DNA of 64,000 bases from Pterobdella sp. o SKG-2022 (Eukaryota; Annelida; Clitellata; Hirudinida; Piscicolidae), in the NCBI GenBank assembly GCA_964035795.1, contig OZ038320.1:5549895-5613894 (forward strand), written 5' to 3'. A model generated the notes under the pieces. The model searched no databases, had not been told where the DNA came from, and saw nothing but the letters and a program-made list of their open reading frames with translations. The position numbers were made by a program, and so were the translations under genes. Positions 40,401 to 53,200 of this stretch are shown piece by piece; the first letter of the stretch is position 1; every line of letters starts with the position of its first letter.

Positions 40401-43400
40401 CTCAGAGAAACTGGAATAAACTTTTAAAGACATTTTAATGGACATTAAAATGAGTATTAAAATCAGATGAACTAATTGGGGTCATAAAACAGTCAAGTGG
40501 CTCTAATTAACATGCCACTAAAACCTTATTGTCAAAATAACAAGCATGAAAGCGACAATAAAGCTGCACACGTTGTGAAATATTATCTTTAATTTTGTTA
40601 GACAATAAACTAAAGATTGAAATTTACTTTTAAAAACTTTAAAAGGAATATCGTAATGGAAAAAGGACTGAAAATGTTTACGTGCCACAACCTACTATCA
40701 TTAATAATCCAAATGAATGTGAAATTTTTTCATGTATGACATTGCCTTCAATATGATAAATATGCAGACTCATCAAAACGTAAGAATCTTCAGATGATGA
40801 TGAAACTAGCACGGTGGAAGTTTTTAGCATTAAGAGCAGATTTTACATACAAAGTGATAGTGAAGAAGGAGTGAGTGAAGGTGTATAAAAAATTGGAAAT
40901 ATGGGAGTATTGAAGGGTATATATTAACTCAAAGAAACAGTCACTCCAGGAGAGTATAGAATTAAAACGGCGGTAATTGTTCGAAAGATGAGAAAAAAAG
41001 AAAAATTTTTAAATGTGGGTATTATTGGAAACAAACTGCTGATACATAAATCTGCTACAAATCTCAAATTGGCCTATGCAAACCTATCAAAATTCAAAAT
41101 CTACAATGCCATAACTCTGTCCATTTTGACACTAATGGTACTGGTGGAAATGGAAAACAATTACTAAAAATGAAAAACGTTCACTGCACAAAACACCTAA
41201 GTATGGCTGAGTTAAATGATTGAAATTCAACCAGCAAATGAGACTATTACAGAAAGACGAGAGATGCTGTCGGATTAGCCCAAAATGATAAGGCTTCAAT
41301 CATTATTCCAATGTCTGCTCACAAAAATTGAAAAGAGCAAGATTGAAACTGAGTTCAGAACACCAAGATGCACAATCCAATTATCTTTAACATCTTTCTT
41401 CAGAACTAATAATTATAGGTTGATAATATGTTTTTATACAGTTGAATGTTCAGTAAATTTCTTTGTTTGTCCTAGGGTGTTGAACTCTGTTGGCTATTTT
41501 TTAAAGCATGACAAATGATTAATTTAAAAGAATTTTTATAGAACTTTGGAATATTTTTCATACATTCTCTAGTACTATGTAGTGTACAATATATAATAGT
41601 TTAAACTTACCTTGATGCCTTCCATTGTATACTAACCCATATAAAATATGATTCAGTTGAATATTTATAAAAGAACTTTGTTAATTTGTGATTGTGAGAT
41701 GATTAAATGAAAATAGAAATCAAAACAGAAGTAAAACAAAATGATTCAATGAAGATATGCATAACCAAAACAATGAAATCCTAGATAAATATAATAAAAA
41801 TGATGAAAAAAAATAACAGTAATATTGATTAAGAAGAAAAATACTGATAATGTTAATAATGATAAAACAATAAAAAAAAATTCTTAAAATGAATCACTGT
41901 TGTTTTGAATATTTCATCAATGGTTCAGAACAAAAGATTTTAGAATTAAATGAACCTGAACAAAAAATTAAAACTCAAATGACAATAGCCTGATATTGAA
42001 AAAGAATGTTTCTTACCTACATGGAGAAATGTGGAGGTGAAAAAATGATGATGATGATGGCAAAGATCAATAAATCGACAGACCTAAAATCAGAAAAAGC
42101 CATAAAAGTAAAAAAATTAACAAAACAACATAAAAATTAAATTATTTTTGTTATAATTTTATTATTACTATTGTCATTAAGGAATTAATAATAAAAATAC
42201 ATGTTAGAAGTAAATAAAAAGCAACAACAATGAATTTTAAAAAAATTTCTATAAAACCTCTTTTAACTTTTTGTATACATCCCAGGTATTTTTGCATACT
42301 TAATTTCAAATCAAAACTCCAAAGTTTAACACTTCATAAAACTTCAGCCATTTTAAGGTTTATATTCTATAAGACTATTGTCGAGTATTATAGATTTTTT
42401 AATTTACATTTGTAAAAATCGTACTTTTAAATTATAAATAGTGCTAAATAACAAAGATCAGACATTTGGGCGCCAGTCAAAAAGGGCTTAGAAGCATATA
42501 GCAATTATCTCTACATATTAATTGCACACCGACCACATTGAACATAAGCACACCAAATACCGCAAACTTCATCACAACAAGCCCACATGAACTACACCCC
42601 ACCGACCACTATAAACTGCAATACAACACGCAACTTTGACTCAAAATATCGGCCATCATAAAGCCAAAAACCAATGATAGGTTACTCCAACCTCCAAAAA
42701 TCATCACCCACTATACCTCCATCCACCAATCCAAACTCTCCCAACCACCATCGCTCACAGCCCACCACAAACCTACAAACCCCATCAACCACCCACCCAC
42801 CATCTGAACAATTAGTGGATAAAGAGTTTCACTGAGACCGTTGTCATTAGTTGTTATGTATTCTATCAACTCATTCAGGGTGGATCTTTTGACTTCCTTG
42901 TACTTCAAGTCGCTCAAAGGGTCTTTAACGAAGTCAAATATCACCATGGCTTGCTGAATCTTGCGTACTAACAAGTCTTCTCGTTCGTTCCCTGACACGT
43001 CTGTTGGGTTTTGTTAATGTTTAATTTTTGAGCGCTTGTTGTGTTTTTACGGGTTTTCTGGTTTTTATATAGTTTCACTTTTAAATTTTTTAATTTTTGT
43101 TGTTGTATGTGTGTTGGTCCGTGTTGAGTCTTGTTTGTTAAGATGACTGGTGTTTTGTATAAGGTGTTGAGGGTTTGTGCTGTGTTTGTGAATGTTTATT
43201 AGTATGATTTTTGTTTTGTATTTTTGGTTAGTATTTTATCTAGTTTAACTATAACATAATAATACACAAAAATAACAAAATAAAAACACTTGCACACATC
43301 CCAACTACCTCCAACCAATCACCTTTAAGCAATGGTAGCTTTTGAAGTTCCCTATTTTTAGAAACGTTGAAATGAGAAGAATCAGTTCGTTTTTCTTTTC

Positions 43401-46400
43401 TGAACTTTAGGGCATCTGGCATTGGGTTGATGCGATTTAACTGGGTCAGTGGGGGGTGCTCAACAGCTTGAGAACTAGATGCTTGACCTGATTTCTTTTT
43501 CTGCATGTTCATTGGTCCATGGAAGTTTTAGTATAATTTTCTTATTTAATAACAGAAATAACAATAAAAAGGATAATAATTGATATTATTATTATTAATA
43601 GTTGTATTACTGTTATCATCATTACTTTTATTATTATCATTATGATTGGACATATAGTAGTATCAGTTATCTAGGATGACTACTGTCAAGCCAAGTCACT
43701 GTGTCATATACATAAGTATAAACTAATATCTTCAATATTAACTCATAATAATCAATTAAAATTGTTAATAATGCTGGTAGTATTATTATTAATTATTAAA
43801 ATAATTTTATTAATAACTTTTAATGCTAGTAATATTATTACTAGTAGTATTATGAAATATAAAAATGAACAGATAACGAAATATCATTACTACATCATTA
43901 TCAGTTGAGTCTTTGTTGGATCCTTTTGATTTGTCCTTCGAAGCCTGTGAAGTGGTATCAGCGACATTTGATCACAGTTTATTATCGCTTAATATGGTGT
44001 TTGTTTGTTATAATGATGAATATGTAATTTTACTGTATGGTGATTTCACAGTAAATTTAAAAGCTTTGTGATGTAATAAACTTTTAGAGCATTATTTTAT
44101 TGTGATAATATTGCTTGTAGACTAATACTTTAGTCATATTGTTGATTGTATTCATGTCTTGATATATTGATAAATACATCAGCCATAACAATAACGGTGA
44201 TAAATTTACCACGTGAATATTCCAATGCTTTTTAATGGTTATTATCTTTTTCTGTGGTGATTCACCATTGTATCAAGATGGTATTAATATAACAAAATAA
44301 AATGTAAAAAATGGTCATTTTTTGATTATTTGAGTGAAAAATTCTAATGAAAACTAGAAAATGTATTACAATGAATGTTTCGATAATACATTGTGCATAA
44401 AATTTAAACAATACATCAAAAACAATATATAAGCAACAGTTTCAAAAGAAAACATTCAAACTTAACTAAAAATAAGAAAAAATTACAAACAATTTCCCAA
44501 CCACCCCAACATAAAATTCGACGTAAAAACACGATACTAAAACGAAGCTGTCTGCATTTTTACTAGACAATGTATCACTGAAATAGTTTATAGGGCGCGA
44601 TATATTATATGGTTCCTCAAATCTTTACTGTTGCAATCAGGAATCTCTATTAATATCGTCCTTCAAATGTCATCGTCATCATCATGAACATTTAATCATC
44701 ATCATCCCCATCATCTTCTAGTGCGTCATCATCTACAAGTATTTCTTAATCAATAATAATGGTAATTTTTTGAATACTACCGTGAATATCATTAATATTA
44801 TTATCATTATGGTAATTCAATGTAATTTATCATCATATCCTTGAATATTCTCTCAATTATTTGTAACCATTGTTATCAACGAGGAAGATATGGTTGTTAT
44901 CATATTATGTATAGTCAAATGATAACTACACGACATAAATATCATCATCAACACTACAACAAAAACCATGATCATCATCATCATCTTTCTCACACATGAG
45001 TAGCATAATCAAATATATAATTTGAATACAACAAAATATGTAACAAGTCATGGCAAAGGTAGCTTATAAATGGGTAAAAACAATTTTTAATTGATTTATT
45101 CATGTTCACTTCAATATAGTATCATTTTCACTATTATATGTAAATTTTTATATTAACTATTTTTAATATAATAGCATATCATTTTATTAATAAATCTCAA
45201 ATAAAATAGAATTTTGTCATTAATATACTTTTATATAGATTTGAGTAATTAATCAAATTTATATATTTTAAGTTATGCTTTAATGAGTCATTGTCCAGAT
45301 GAAAATTGATTATGACTTCAGTTTTGAGGTGTTAGCAAGTGTAATTTAACTTTTCAGAGACATCTTAATGTATTTATAAGCAATATTCAACAATTTTGAC
45401 GTCGATTTATAAGAAAATTGTGAGAAACTAAGTACATTTATTGAGCAAAAATAGTGGGGCTAACCTAGAGTTTAAAAACCACTTAATTAAAGTAAACAAC
45501 TTAAACTTGATAATTTTTGAATATCAAATAATGAGATCATGTAGAGAATTTCAATCACTTTCAGAAAAAGAAGACACTGGGTAAAATGAAATAATTGTGA
45601 TATATAAATATCAATTATTAAGCAGATAAGTCATCTGTTATATTTCTCCATGGTTTTGCTTGCTTTTGACAATCATCCCAAGTAATTCTGAAACTTTCAT
45701 GAAATACAATGGAAATAATAATAACAACAATAATTATGTACAAATTATTTTTATTATTAGAAGTATTATTTAATCTTTATAGTGACCCAGTGAGTTGCAA
45801 GATCACATACAATAAATCAAAATATAATGTAAACTATTATTTACATGCCTCAGTTTCTTTCTTGGCGTTATATAAATGAGATTAGGATAATAACCTTTAA
45901 ACACAATGTAAAACATATATAAATTTTTCTATAATTTTTAATTTGAATTACACTCTTGGAAAGAACCTCAAATCTTATCTTTTTTTGAGATCTCATGGTG
46001 TATAATGTGTATAAATATTTATGTATTATTTAATTCTTAGTTTTTTTTTACTTTTTGTATAATAATTTAGTGGCCCTAAAACTCTTGGAGCTAATGCCAC
46101 TATAATCATATTCATTATTGTATTGTATTGTAATTGACATACTAGATGACTTGAATATGACTGGTTAATGATAGTGATGATGATTTTTTAAGCATTTAAA
46201 GCCTAGAAAAATTCTGTATAACTCATTATAAATCAAGCCTTGCATTTTTCTCATATCAATAATTATGTAGATGAAACTCAATAACAAAAATCTTTGGAAT
46301 ACAAAAAGGAATATAATCAAATTGTGAGTACAATTACTATTGAATAAGGAGTGTAATTACAATATTAAAAAAAGTATAACTGAAAACAATATGGTATATA

Positions 46401-47848
46401 ATTATAAAAAAACGATTGCAAACAGCACTGTATAAACTTTGAAGTTGTTTTGGGCCAAATTCAAATTGATAAATCCTTTGATAGTGATGAAAATAGTCTA
46501 GCATAAAAACAATTGAAAGCCAATACTTTCATAAAATTAGACAAGACTTAATACTGTGGTGAACCTGCAAAACAATAGATAAACTATAACTTTTTTTCAT
46601 AAAAAAATTATTTTTATTATTATTAGCATTATTGTGATCAGTTTTTTGAAATTATTTTTATTATCATGATTTATGAATTATATATTATTATTATTCATTT
46701 TTTTTATATTATTAAAGCTTGGTGCTAAAGTGCATGTCTTGAAAATCTCATATTAACATATAAATCAGGTTTTATTAAAAGAATTCCAATAAAATATTTC
46801 ACCAAAATGTTTTAATAATTCACTTTTAAAACAATATATCTCAGAAATGAGAATATTTTTATTTTCATCATCATCATTATCACCATCAAAACTTGATAAT
46901 CATTATCATCACCATCATGATGAAATCTTTTTTATAGTCCATCTGGTCTTTCCAAGATTAGAAATAAGTTCAAACATGCTTTAAAATAACAATAAGAAAA
47001 TAACGGTTTAAAAATATAAATATACTAGAAAAAAAATGAAAATTATATAAAGCAGAAAAGTGAAGCAGAGAATGGCAATGAAGTTTTATCTGTTAAGATT
47101 TAACAGTATGCTAACAATTTATGCTATTTGGCTTTAAGATATCAATACTATAATTAGTTTTCTGGGGGAATTTCCAAGATTTGAAGAATTTATTTGAAAA
47201 TAGTTGTTTATGGATATTAAATATTCAATTACTCATTTGAAGTTGAACTGATTATATGAATGAAGATTTTGGGTGATAGAACTATAAAAATTAATACCTA
47301 TATATCTGATATAAATAAGCATTACTTGGTTAGTAACTTATGTTAAATGTGCATTTTTTAATATTTTCCACATATGTGAAATTTATGAAATATTGTTTAC
47401 TTAGTTGTGAAGGCATCACTTATAAAAAACAAATAATTCAAAAAACTATTTAAAATTTCAATATTATTATAAAAATCAAACATTTAAAAAAAATTAAGGT
47501 ATAAAATCTAGAACTAGGCCTATGTTGAAAATAAATTTTTTACCTCCATTGTTCAAGTTCAAATATTGAAAAATACTATTTTAAATAAAAAAATTGTTTC
47601 AAACTTATTTTAAACGTGAAGACAACATTTATTCGTAAAAATGGTACTTTAAACCCAAGTCTAGGTTTATAAGTTAACGAGATTTTTAATATAAACATTT
47701 CTGAGTGACCAATTCGTTTTTAAAAATTTAAAAATACAATAAAAATGAATTAAAAATTTTAAATCTAATAAGAATCAGTAATATTTAATAGCAAATAAAA
47801 ATTTTCAATAACCTTGTCTTTTTTGCTCAGACGTGGAATTGTTGGCAT
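25666..47848 (-). CDS. PPP2R5D: Serine/threonine phosphatase PP2A regulatory subunit B56 (17 exons)
   Basis: B56 is the targeting subunit of the PP2A holoenzyme: it binds the A scaffold and C catalytic subunit and recruits LxxIxE-bearing substrates. Exons, 5' to 3': 47848-47813, 43944-43894, 43500-43323, 43000-42801, 39047-38934, 37761-37669, 31652-31522, 28946-28887, 28595-28433, 28090-28040, 27633-27514, 27378-27254, 27165-27064, 26882-26810, 26755-26687, 26449-26390, 25800-25666. They sum to 1,761 nt (586 residues plus stop) with matching phases. Near-invariant B56 blocks are visible: [101 protein letters not shown] and [14 protein letters not shown]. The C terminus [18 protein letters not shown] places it nearest the gamma/delta group; the paralogue is inferred. 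The first exon encodes only 12 residues and its assignment rests on phase and ATG. Introns hold two repeat families, a SINE and a LINE. Confidence 0.95.
26491..26533. repeat. Dispersed hairpin repeat, copy 2 (PPP2R5 intron)
   Basis: The ACTGCTGT stem, a loop containing AGTAACTGGGGTTG, and the return stem ACAGCAGTCGG match the copy at 18661. It lies in the intron between exons 26755-26687 and 26449-26390. Only the hairpin portion is shared here; the downstream tail differs. Confidence 0.6.
27178..27216 (+). repeat. (GATA)n-like microsatellite in a PPP2R5 intron
   Basis: An imperfect GATA tetranucleotide run with AGAT and AAAG interruptions lies directly upstream (on the minus strand) of the acceptor of exon 27165-27064. 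It forms the pyrimidine-rich TATC tract of that acceptor when read on the minus strand. Confidence 0.7.
30430..30535 (+). repeat. GATA/GACA tetranucleotide repeat
   Basis: An imperfect array of AGAT and ACAG tetramers, about 100 bases, lies inside the PPP2R5 intron. The translated minus-strand frame of L, S, Y and I residues is only the repeat. Confidence 0.8.
31440..31510 (+). repeat. (ATT)n microsatellite at the PPP2R5 exon 7 donor side
   Basis: A run of ATT trinucleotides grades into ATC and ends about 12 bases from the donor of exon 31652-31522. Confidence 0.8.
31977..32041. repeat. (CAT)n-linked palindromic repeat, copy 2
   Basis: A run of ATC trinucleotides is followed by TTTTGCGCCCGTTT and the same perfect palindrome CCATGCTAGCATGG at 32022-32035, then TTTGGAC. 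The order matches the copy at 25128-25186. Confidence 0.7.
32780..32953 (-). mobile_element. tRNA-derived SINE
   Basis: On the minus strand, 32953-32876 reads like the 5' part of a tRNA gene. The A-box TGGCTTGGTTAGAA lies at 32944-32931 and the B-box GGGTTCCAATCCC at 32902-32890, with spacing typical of RNA polymerase III internal promoters. The acceptor arm cannot be paired, so it is not a working tRNA. The sequence downstream to about 32780 is non-tRNA body. It sits in the 6 kb PPP2R5 intron in the same orientation as the host gene. The 3' boundary is uncertain. Confidence 0.72.
33182..33335 (+). repeat. (CAT/CAC)n simple repeat with decayed palindromic core, copy 3
   Basis: About 130 bases of CAT and CAC trinucleotides are followed by ACTATGTTAGTATAGGTT. 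That looks like a mutated version of the CCATGCTAGCATGGGTT core in the two cleaner copies. Position relative to the trinucleotide run is the same. Confidence 0.6.
33778..37478 (+). mobile_element. AP-endonuclease LINE (Jockey/CR1-like), near full length, inactive
   Basis: This retrotransposon is about 3.7 kb, with an extremely A- and C-rich coding strand, inserted antisense in the PPP2R5 intron 37668-31653. In order it encodes a leader ending [13 protein letters not shown] with a following C-x2-C type zinc finger (33914-34200), and an AP-type endonuclease with LQES, GDFNAH and NSDH (about 34374-35010). These are followed by a reverse transcriptase with [18 protein letters not shown] and ITYADDIT (about 35600-36700) and a C-terminal Cys/His domain CPLC...[10 protein letters not shown] (to 37454). 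It ends in an A-run at 37469-37478. The 5' end near 33778 is set only by the start of the element-like composition. The clade is inferred from domain order. Confidence 0.88.
33914..37454 (+). pseudogene. Dead pol ORF of the A/C-rich LINE (zinc finger, AP endonuclease, RT, zinc knuckle)
   Basis: The protein can be followed through at least three frame changes: between the N-terminal zinc finger and endonuclease (about 34200-34374), just after GDFNAH (about 34795), and in an A-run near 37135-37143. It also has two in-frame stops between endonuclease and RT (TAA 35330-35332, TAG 35372-35374). The RT core itself (36077-37174, 365 residues) is intact, including the YADD catalytic aspartates. The usual GPDN before the RT reads EPDN. 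The element therefore cannot make its full protein. Confidence 0.85.
37762..38933 (-). other. PPP2R5 intron with imperfect AGT/ATT trinucleotide tract
   Basis: This intron of about 1.2 kb lies between exons 39047-38934 and 37761-37669. From about 38340 to 38750 it is an imperfect mixture of AGT, AAT and ATT trinucleotides, a decayed microsatellite. The Ser/Asn-rich open frames here are translations of it. Confidence 0.65.
39048..42800 (-). other. PPP2R5 intron (3.75 kb)
   Basis: An AT-rich intron with no recognised gene. Short open frames at 39294-39861, 41285-41518 and 42230-42415 have no family resemblance. The end next to exon 43000-42801 (about 42530-42790) is strongly A/C-rich on the plus strand, i.e. 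G/T-rich downstream of the donor in the transcript. Confidence 0.6.
43945..47812 (-). other. PPP2R5 intron 1 (3.9 kb)
   Basis: This intron separates the 12-codon first exon from exon 43944-43894. It is AT-rich, with ATC/CAT-rich patches at about 44660-44730, 44940-44990 and 46865-46920. I see no gene and no clear mobile element. Confidence 0.6.
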
Positions 47849-48219
47849 AGTTTTTTGAAAAAATTTATGAAATTTTATTATCCAAATGAAAATTTTCAGT
47901 TACTCCTAAAACGAGAAAAGAAACCTCTAATTTGCATTAAATGGCACCAAGAAATGAAAAAACTATGTAAACAAGGTGTCTAAAAACCTTTCTAAACTAA
48001 TTAATTTTTTACAATTTTCTAAAAATAGTTTCAATATTTTTTCACAATTCTAATTTGTATAAAATGTTTATTTTATTCAAAATCTAATTGGAAATTTTTG
48101 TTTTCTATGTTGATAAAATCACGTTTTTTGATTGCTCAATCGTATATGTAATTGAAACTGCTAATCAAGCTTATAAAAAAAATTTTCATCGTTAAAAACA
48201 ATATTATTTTTATAACATA
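47849..48219. promoter_or_regulatory. Head-to-head promoter region of PPP2R5 and DDX31
   Basis: Only 371 bp separate the two start codons (PPP2R5 ATG at 47848 on minus, DDX31 ATG at 48220 on plus). Both leaders and any promoter must fit here, so a shared bidirectional promoter is likely. The sequence is AT-rich with no obvious CpG island or TATA box. Confidence 0.55.
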
Positions 48220-50177
48220 ATGGAGCCTGAAGATGAAACGATCCAAATTAATGTTTTCAATCCTAAAGACTTTAAGAAAAAAGTGCTTCAAGTTGAAAAG
48301 AAGGATTCTAGTTTGCAAATTCTGAAAGATTTCAAAGAAAATTTGAAAAAAATTTCTAACGTGGCATTACCAAAAAGTTTTACCAAAACACCAAAAGAAA
48401 ATTTATTTAATCCATCAAAAAAATTAAATATAGAACAAAAACATGAAGATGAGCTAGAAACTGATGAAAAATCATTTAAACAAAAAGTTTTGAATGAAAA
48501 TATCAAAAATGTTAATAAAAAATGCCCTTCAATTGTAAATGAAGATTCAATCAAGCAAAAGAAAAAAGAACCATCATTAAAAAAAAAATCTACAAATAAG
48601 ACAATAAAAAATCCACTCGATTCAGATGTTAAAACTCAAAGAAAATTAAAAAGAAAACTAGATAATAGTACACAGGAAATAGGAAATACAAAAAAGTTTA
48701 AGTCTTCAGTGATACATAACTGTGATATGGAGACACCAACTTTACAAAAGTTGTTATACTAATTTTTAAAAATAATATAATCTACTATAGCTGTTTACTT
48801 TTTACAAACAATATTCTACATCAAAGATTATTTTATAGACAAATTTTTTATATTAATTTATAACAGTCTCGTAAATATATTTTTCAAATAAAATGATTCT
48901 ATCTAATAAAAAATTTGAATTCAGCACACATCTAATTTCAAATTATACTTGAAAGCATTACTAAATCATCATTCTATTCAGAGTGGAAGTAGTTCCAGTG
49001 AATGAGAATGTCTTCTCGAAGAAGAAGTTTTCAACTCTTGCCCTCCATTATTTCATGGTTAGAATTCCAATAATAATCATTATTCTTTTTCTTTATAGGT
49101 TGAGTATAAAAAAAGAATTGCACATAAAATGAATGATGATGATTTTATAATTAGGCTTTGAATACTACTAACCACCTAGGTTTATGTCGTCAACTTCAAT
49201 AACTGAACATACATTAGCATAATATAATATGGATATCATATACAATATTTCTGGGCTCCATTTGTGGATAAGCTGTTTACAGATCAGATAATGAGTTTTT
49301 AAAATCCTAAGATCACCAAACTTATTGATAGAAAAAACAATGGTTCATAAGTTTTATTAATGATTGAAAAATATTTTTGAAAATCGCATAACTAAAAGAA
49401 TGCTTTATTACTTGAGCATTTCAATTCACTAAGGAATCATTATTGTTATTAACACTGATATAACATGATGCACACAAGGTAAGCAACTTGAAGTCAATGG
49501 GAATAGAGTATTTGACAGAGGTTCAAGAGAAGAGTATCCAACCAATCATGGAAGGCAAAGATATGCTCATCAAATCACAAACTGGATCTGGTTGCCATTC
49601 TCTTTTCTTTGTTTTGATTTATAATTTTATTACATTATAAGATTGAATGACAATTTAATTATCATTCTTGTTTTTCTTATTGAATTAATATTATTTGTTT
49701 AACGGTATTTTGTAGCTATTATAAAGTCTAACCGCATCACAATCACAGGCAAAACGTTGACATATGGCATCCCCATAGTCAACCGCTTGCAGGCAATTGA
49801 GCCTAAGATCAGTCGCAGTGATGGGCCTTACTGTATTGTGGTTGTGCCTACTAGAGAGGTTGATAATGATTCTAATGGCTTCAATGATATTTAGTTTGGT
49901 TGTGATTGGAATTGGTAAATAGATTTTTGGTTCAATTGCGCAGTTGATAGATTTAATAGGCAGCTACTTTATGCATCTCCATTAATAATAGTAATAGCTC
50001 TAGGATTTTAAAGATACTTTATTTTAAAGAAACTAAAATTTTCGATAAGTACAATCTTATCATAATTCATTAGTCTTGGACTAATTTTCAACGAATAAAA
50101 ACTGAAATTTAAAATACAAGATACTTATAATGTCTCTAAAAGAATAATACTATTATTGTTATCATTATTATTATTAT

Positions 50178-50254
<77 letters not shown>

Positions 50255-53200
50255 ATATTTCCTTCCATATAATTGATATTCTCATTCAACTTACAGCTTG
50301 TGATGCAAACCTACAAGGTGTTTTTAAAATTAGTCAAGGTAAGTTTACATTAAAGGTATTTATAAAAAGTTTGTATTTTTCCTATGTATTTTAATATAAT
50401 TAGTTGAGGTCTTAACAACAAAAGATTATATTAATTCTTGTTGATTCATTCTTTTGTATTTATTCAAGGGTACATTTTGTATATCAGGTGTAGTAATTTA
50501 CAGTGAACTAATTTAATTATAAACAATAAATTAGTTATGAGTTGAAGTTTAAAATATCATTTTCATGAAATAAAACATTTAAGTTTGTTTTAACATATTC
50601 TATGTATATTTTTAAACAGATTTTCAAATCAATTTTTATGTTTTTTTACTTTTATCTAAATTAAAGAAAAATATATTTTCAATAAAGAGGTAATGAAACA
50701 CAATATTCATTTATCTGAAGCACTAAGTCACTTACATTATAAAGTGATCAAACGTATCTTAAATAATATTATTACTACTACTGAAACCAATATTGTCTTT
50801 TATTTTTGTATTAAAATACAATCTCTTGATTCACCCATCCAACCACACAGCCTTTTGTATGGTTAGTACCAGGTTATCTGATGGGGGGAGAGAAAAGAAA
50901 GTCTGAAAAAAGCAGGTTATTATCCTTATATTCACAAGTGTTTTAGGTGATTTTTATAGATTAATTAATTACATATTATGAATAACATACAATGGTTTGG
51001 AAGTTTCGTTAATTAATGAAGCTTTTCCACCTTGAAAGAAATCGTGTGTTTATTTTCAAAGTTTGCAGGCTAGTGTTTTAATCATTAAATATAACGATCT
51101 AATACTGAATGATTTCATGGTGGCTCTAATTTTATTTTTCTATCAAAAGTTTTTTAAATCAAATAATTTTCATTTTTTTAATTTTTATAATTAGTTACAA
51201 AAGAAATTTATAAGGTAATCTAAGTGATTCAAAATTATATATCATTATTGGTTACTTCAATAAAGGGCAGTTTTTGAGAAAAAACACCTTTATCAATCCA
51301 AATCCTTTGACAAGCACAATTATTCTTCATCTAGTAGTACATCTAGAACAGACATATTCGTTAAAAAGGATAATGATATTCCAAATCAAAAAAGTCTCTA
51401 TTTAATATAAAACTCCATAAAATTTAGAAACCAATTGTTAACCAACAATCTCCCCATCCACTGCACCACCAAACACCTCGCTAGGCTAAAGAAAGGCATG
51501 AACATAATAATAACGACACCTGGCCGTCTCATTGACCATCTTGATAACACATGTTCTCTGGACTTGCACAACATCAAATTCTTGGTGGTGGATGAGGCAG
51601 ATAGGTGGGTTGATGGGTGTTGGGGTTTCCATAATGATTATGATTTAGTTTGTAACTAAAGCTTGTTCTACTCAAAACTCGTTATGAAACCATATATTTT
51701 AGTTTTTTTTTAATAAATATAATAAATTAATCAGTAGTATTTTTTTTTAGTTGTCTAATTATGTTAGCTTGGAGAGGGTTTTAATACGATGATGATGAAG
51801 TTGTTGGTATATTAATGAACGCTACCTAGGATGTTTGAGATGGGGTTTGAGAAGGATGTCTCAAAGGTGGTGATGCTGCTTCAACAAAAATGCTCATCTC
51901 CCTTCCAAACTCTCCTTCTCTCTGCTACCCTCTCTAGTGGTAGGTTTCTATTATTAATACAATTATATAAATATTTATTTGTAGATTTAGAGATTATTGA
52001 GTTAGTTTTATTTTCGGTAAAAAATACAGACTAGAAATTAAATTTAATTGATTTATTGACTGATTGATGTGGTATAGTGATCCATCCAAAATTTAACCTT
52101 GTTCCCGTGGTTCCTCTTGGTTGAGATTTTATCCAGTTTTTTTGATAGGGGTATACACTTAATGGATTGATTCTTGAGTTGGTAGTAGTGGTGGTAAGGA
52201 TAACGACGATACAAATGGCCGTTTTGAGCATGATGTCAAAGTTCAGAGACTTCACGGATTTTTTATCAGTCTATATTCATGAGGTTATGTTTTTAGGAAA
52301 AGTTCATCATTAGCAATAAATTATCCTAGTACCAACACGAGAGCTTACATGTGAATAAAAGTGATGATGATGACAGTTATGATATTACACAGGTGTTGAG
52401 AAATTGGCAGGAATAACACTAGAAGACCCCGTTAAGATCGATATCGTCAACAAGACAAATTCTGTACGTTTTTATTTCATTTTTTTCTTTATTTTCATAT
52501 AATCATCATTTATAACAGTTTTATTGTATATTTTGCTTTATTTATCTATCATAAGTATTTTCGTCATTTTTGGTTTGAGAAAACTCACCAAGTAATAGCT
52601 TTTATTGTTCAGTTGTTTGATGAATTAATTGAACATCATGATCGTTAAATTGCTTGGTAGACATTTAGCAAACCAGAACATATGCCATAGCTTGATAGCT
52701 TGGTTGGAAGTTAATATCCCAAATCGTTCAATATAAAACGATAAATTGATTGATAATAACTCAAATCTCTTATAAGAGAACGGTTGTATCATCATCATCA
52801 CTTTTTGTCTTCATAGATTAATACTGCCACGCATCACCGATAGGAAGACAGTGAGAGCACACAGTTGTTCTCGACCCCCAGCAATCTTAAGCACCACTTT
52901 GTCGTGGTGCCCACCAAACTTCGACTCGTCACGTTGGCCTCTATGCTACTGTGGAAGTGTCAGGTTGTTGTTTATTATTTTTATTATTAAGGGGTTACTT
53001 TATGGCTGTAAGATATTATGGAAACAGGAGTAAGACTATAATGACGGTTTCTTGTTCATTTTTGTTTTTTGATTATTATTATTATCATTTTCATTATTGT
53101 TACTTTTATTATTATTATTATTGAAAGCTGAGTGAGAACCCATGCAAAGTGATCGTATTCCTAACGACACAAGACTCGGTAGAATTCCACCACTCCCTTC

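Noticed and set aside
40780..41520. Possible decayed DNA transposon, from an acidic frame [13 protein letters not shown] and a following basic frame
   Set aside because: The frames are short and broken, with no recognisable transposase motif or terminal repeats.
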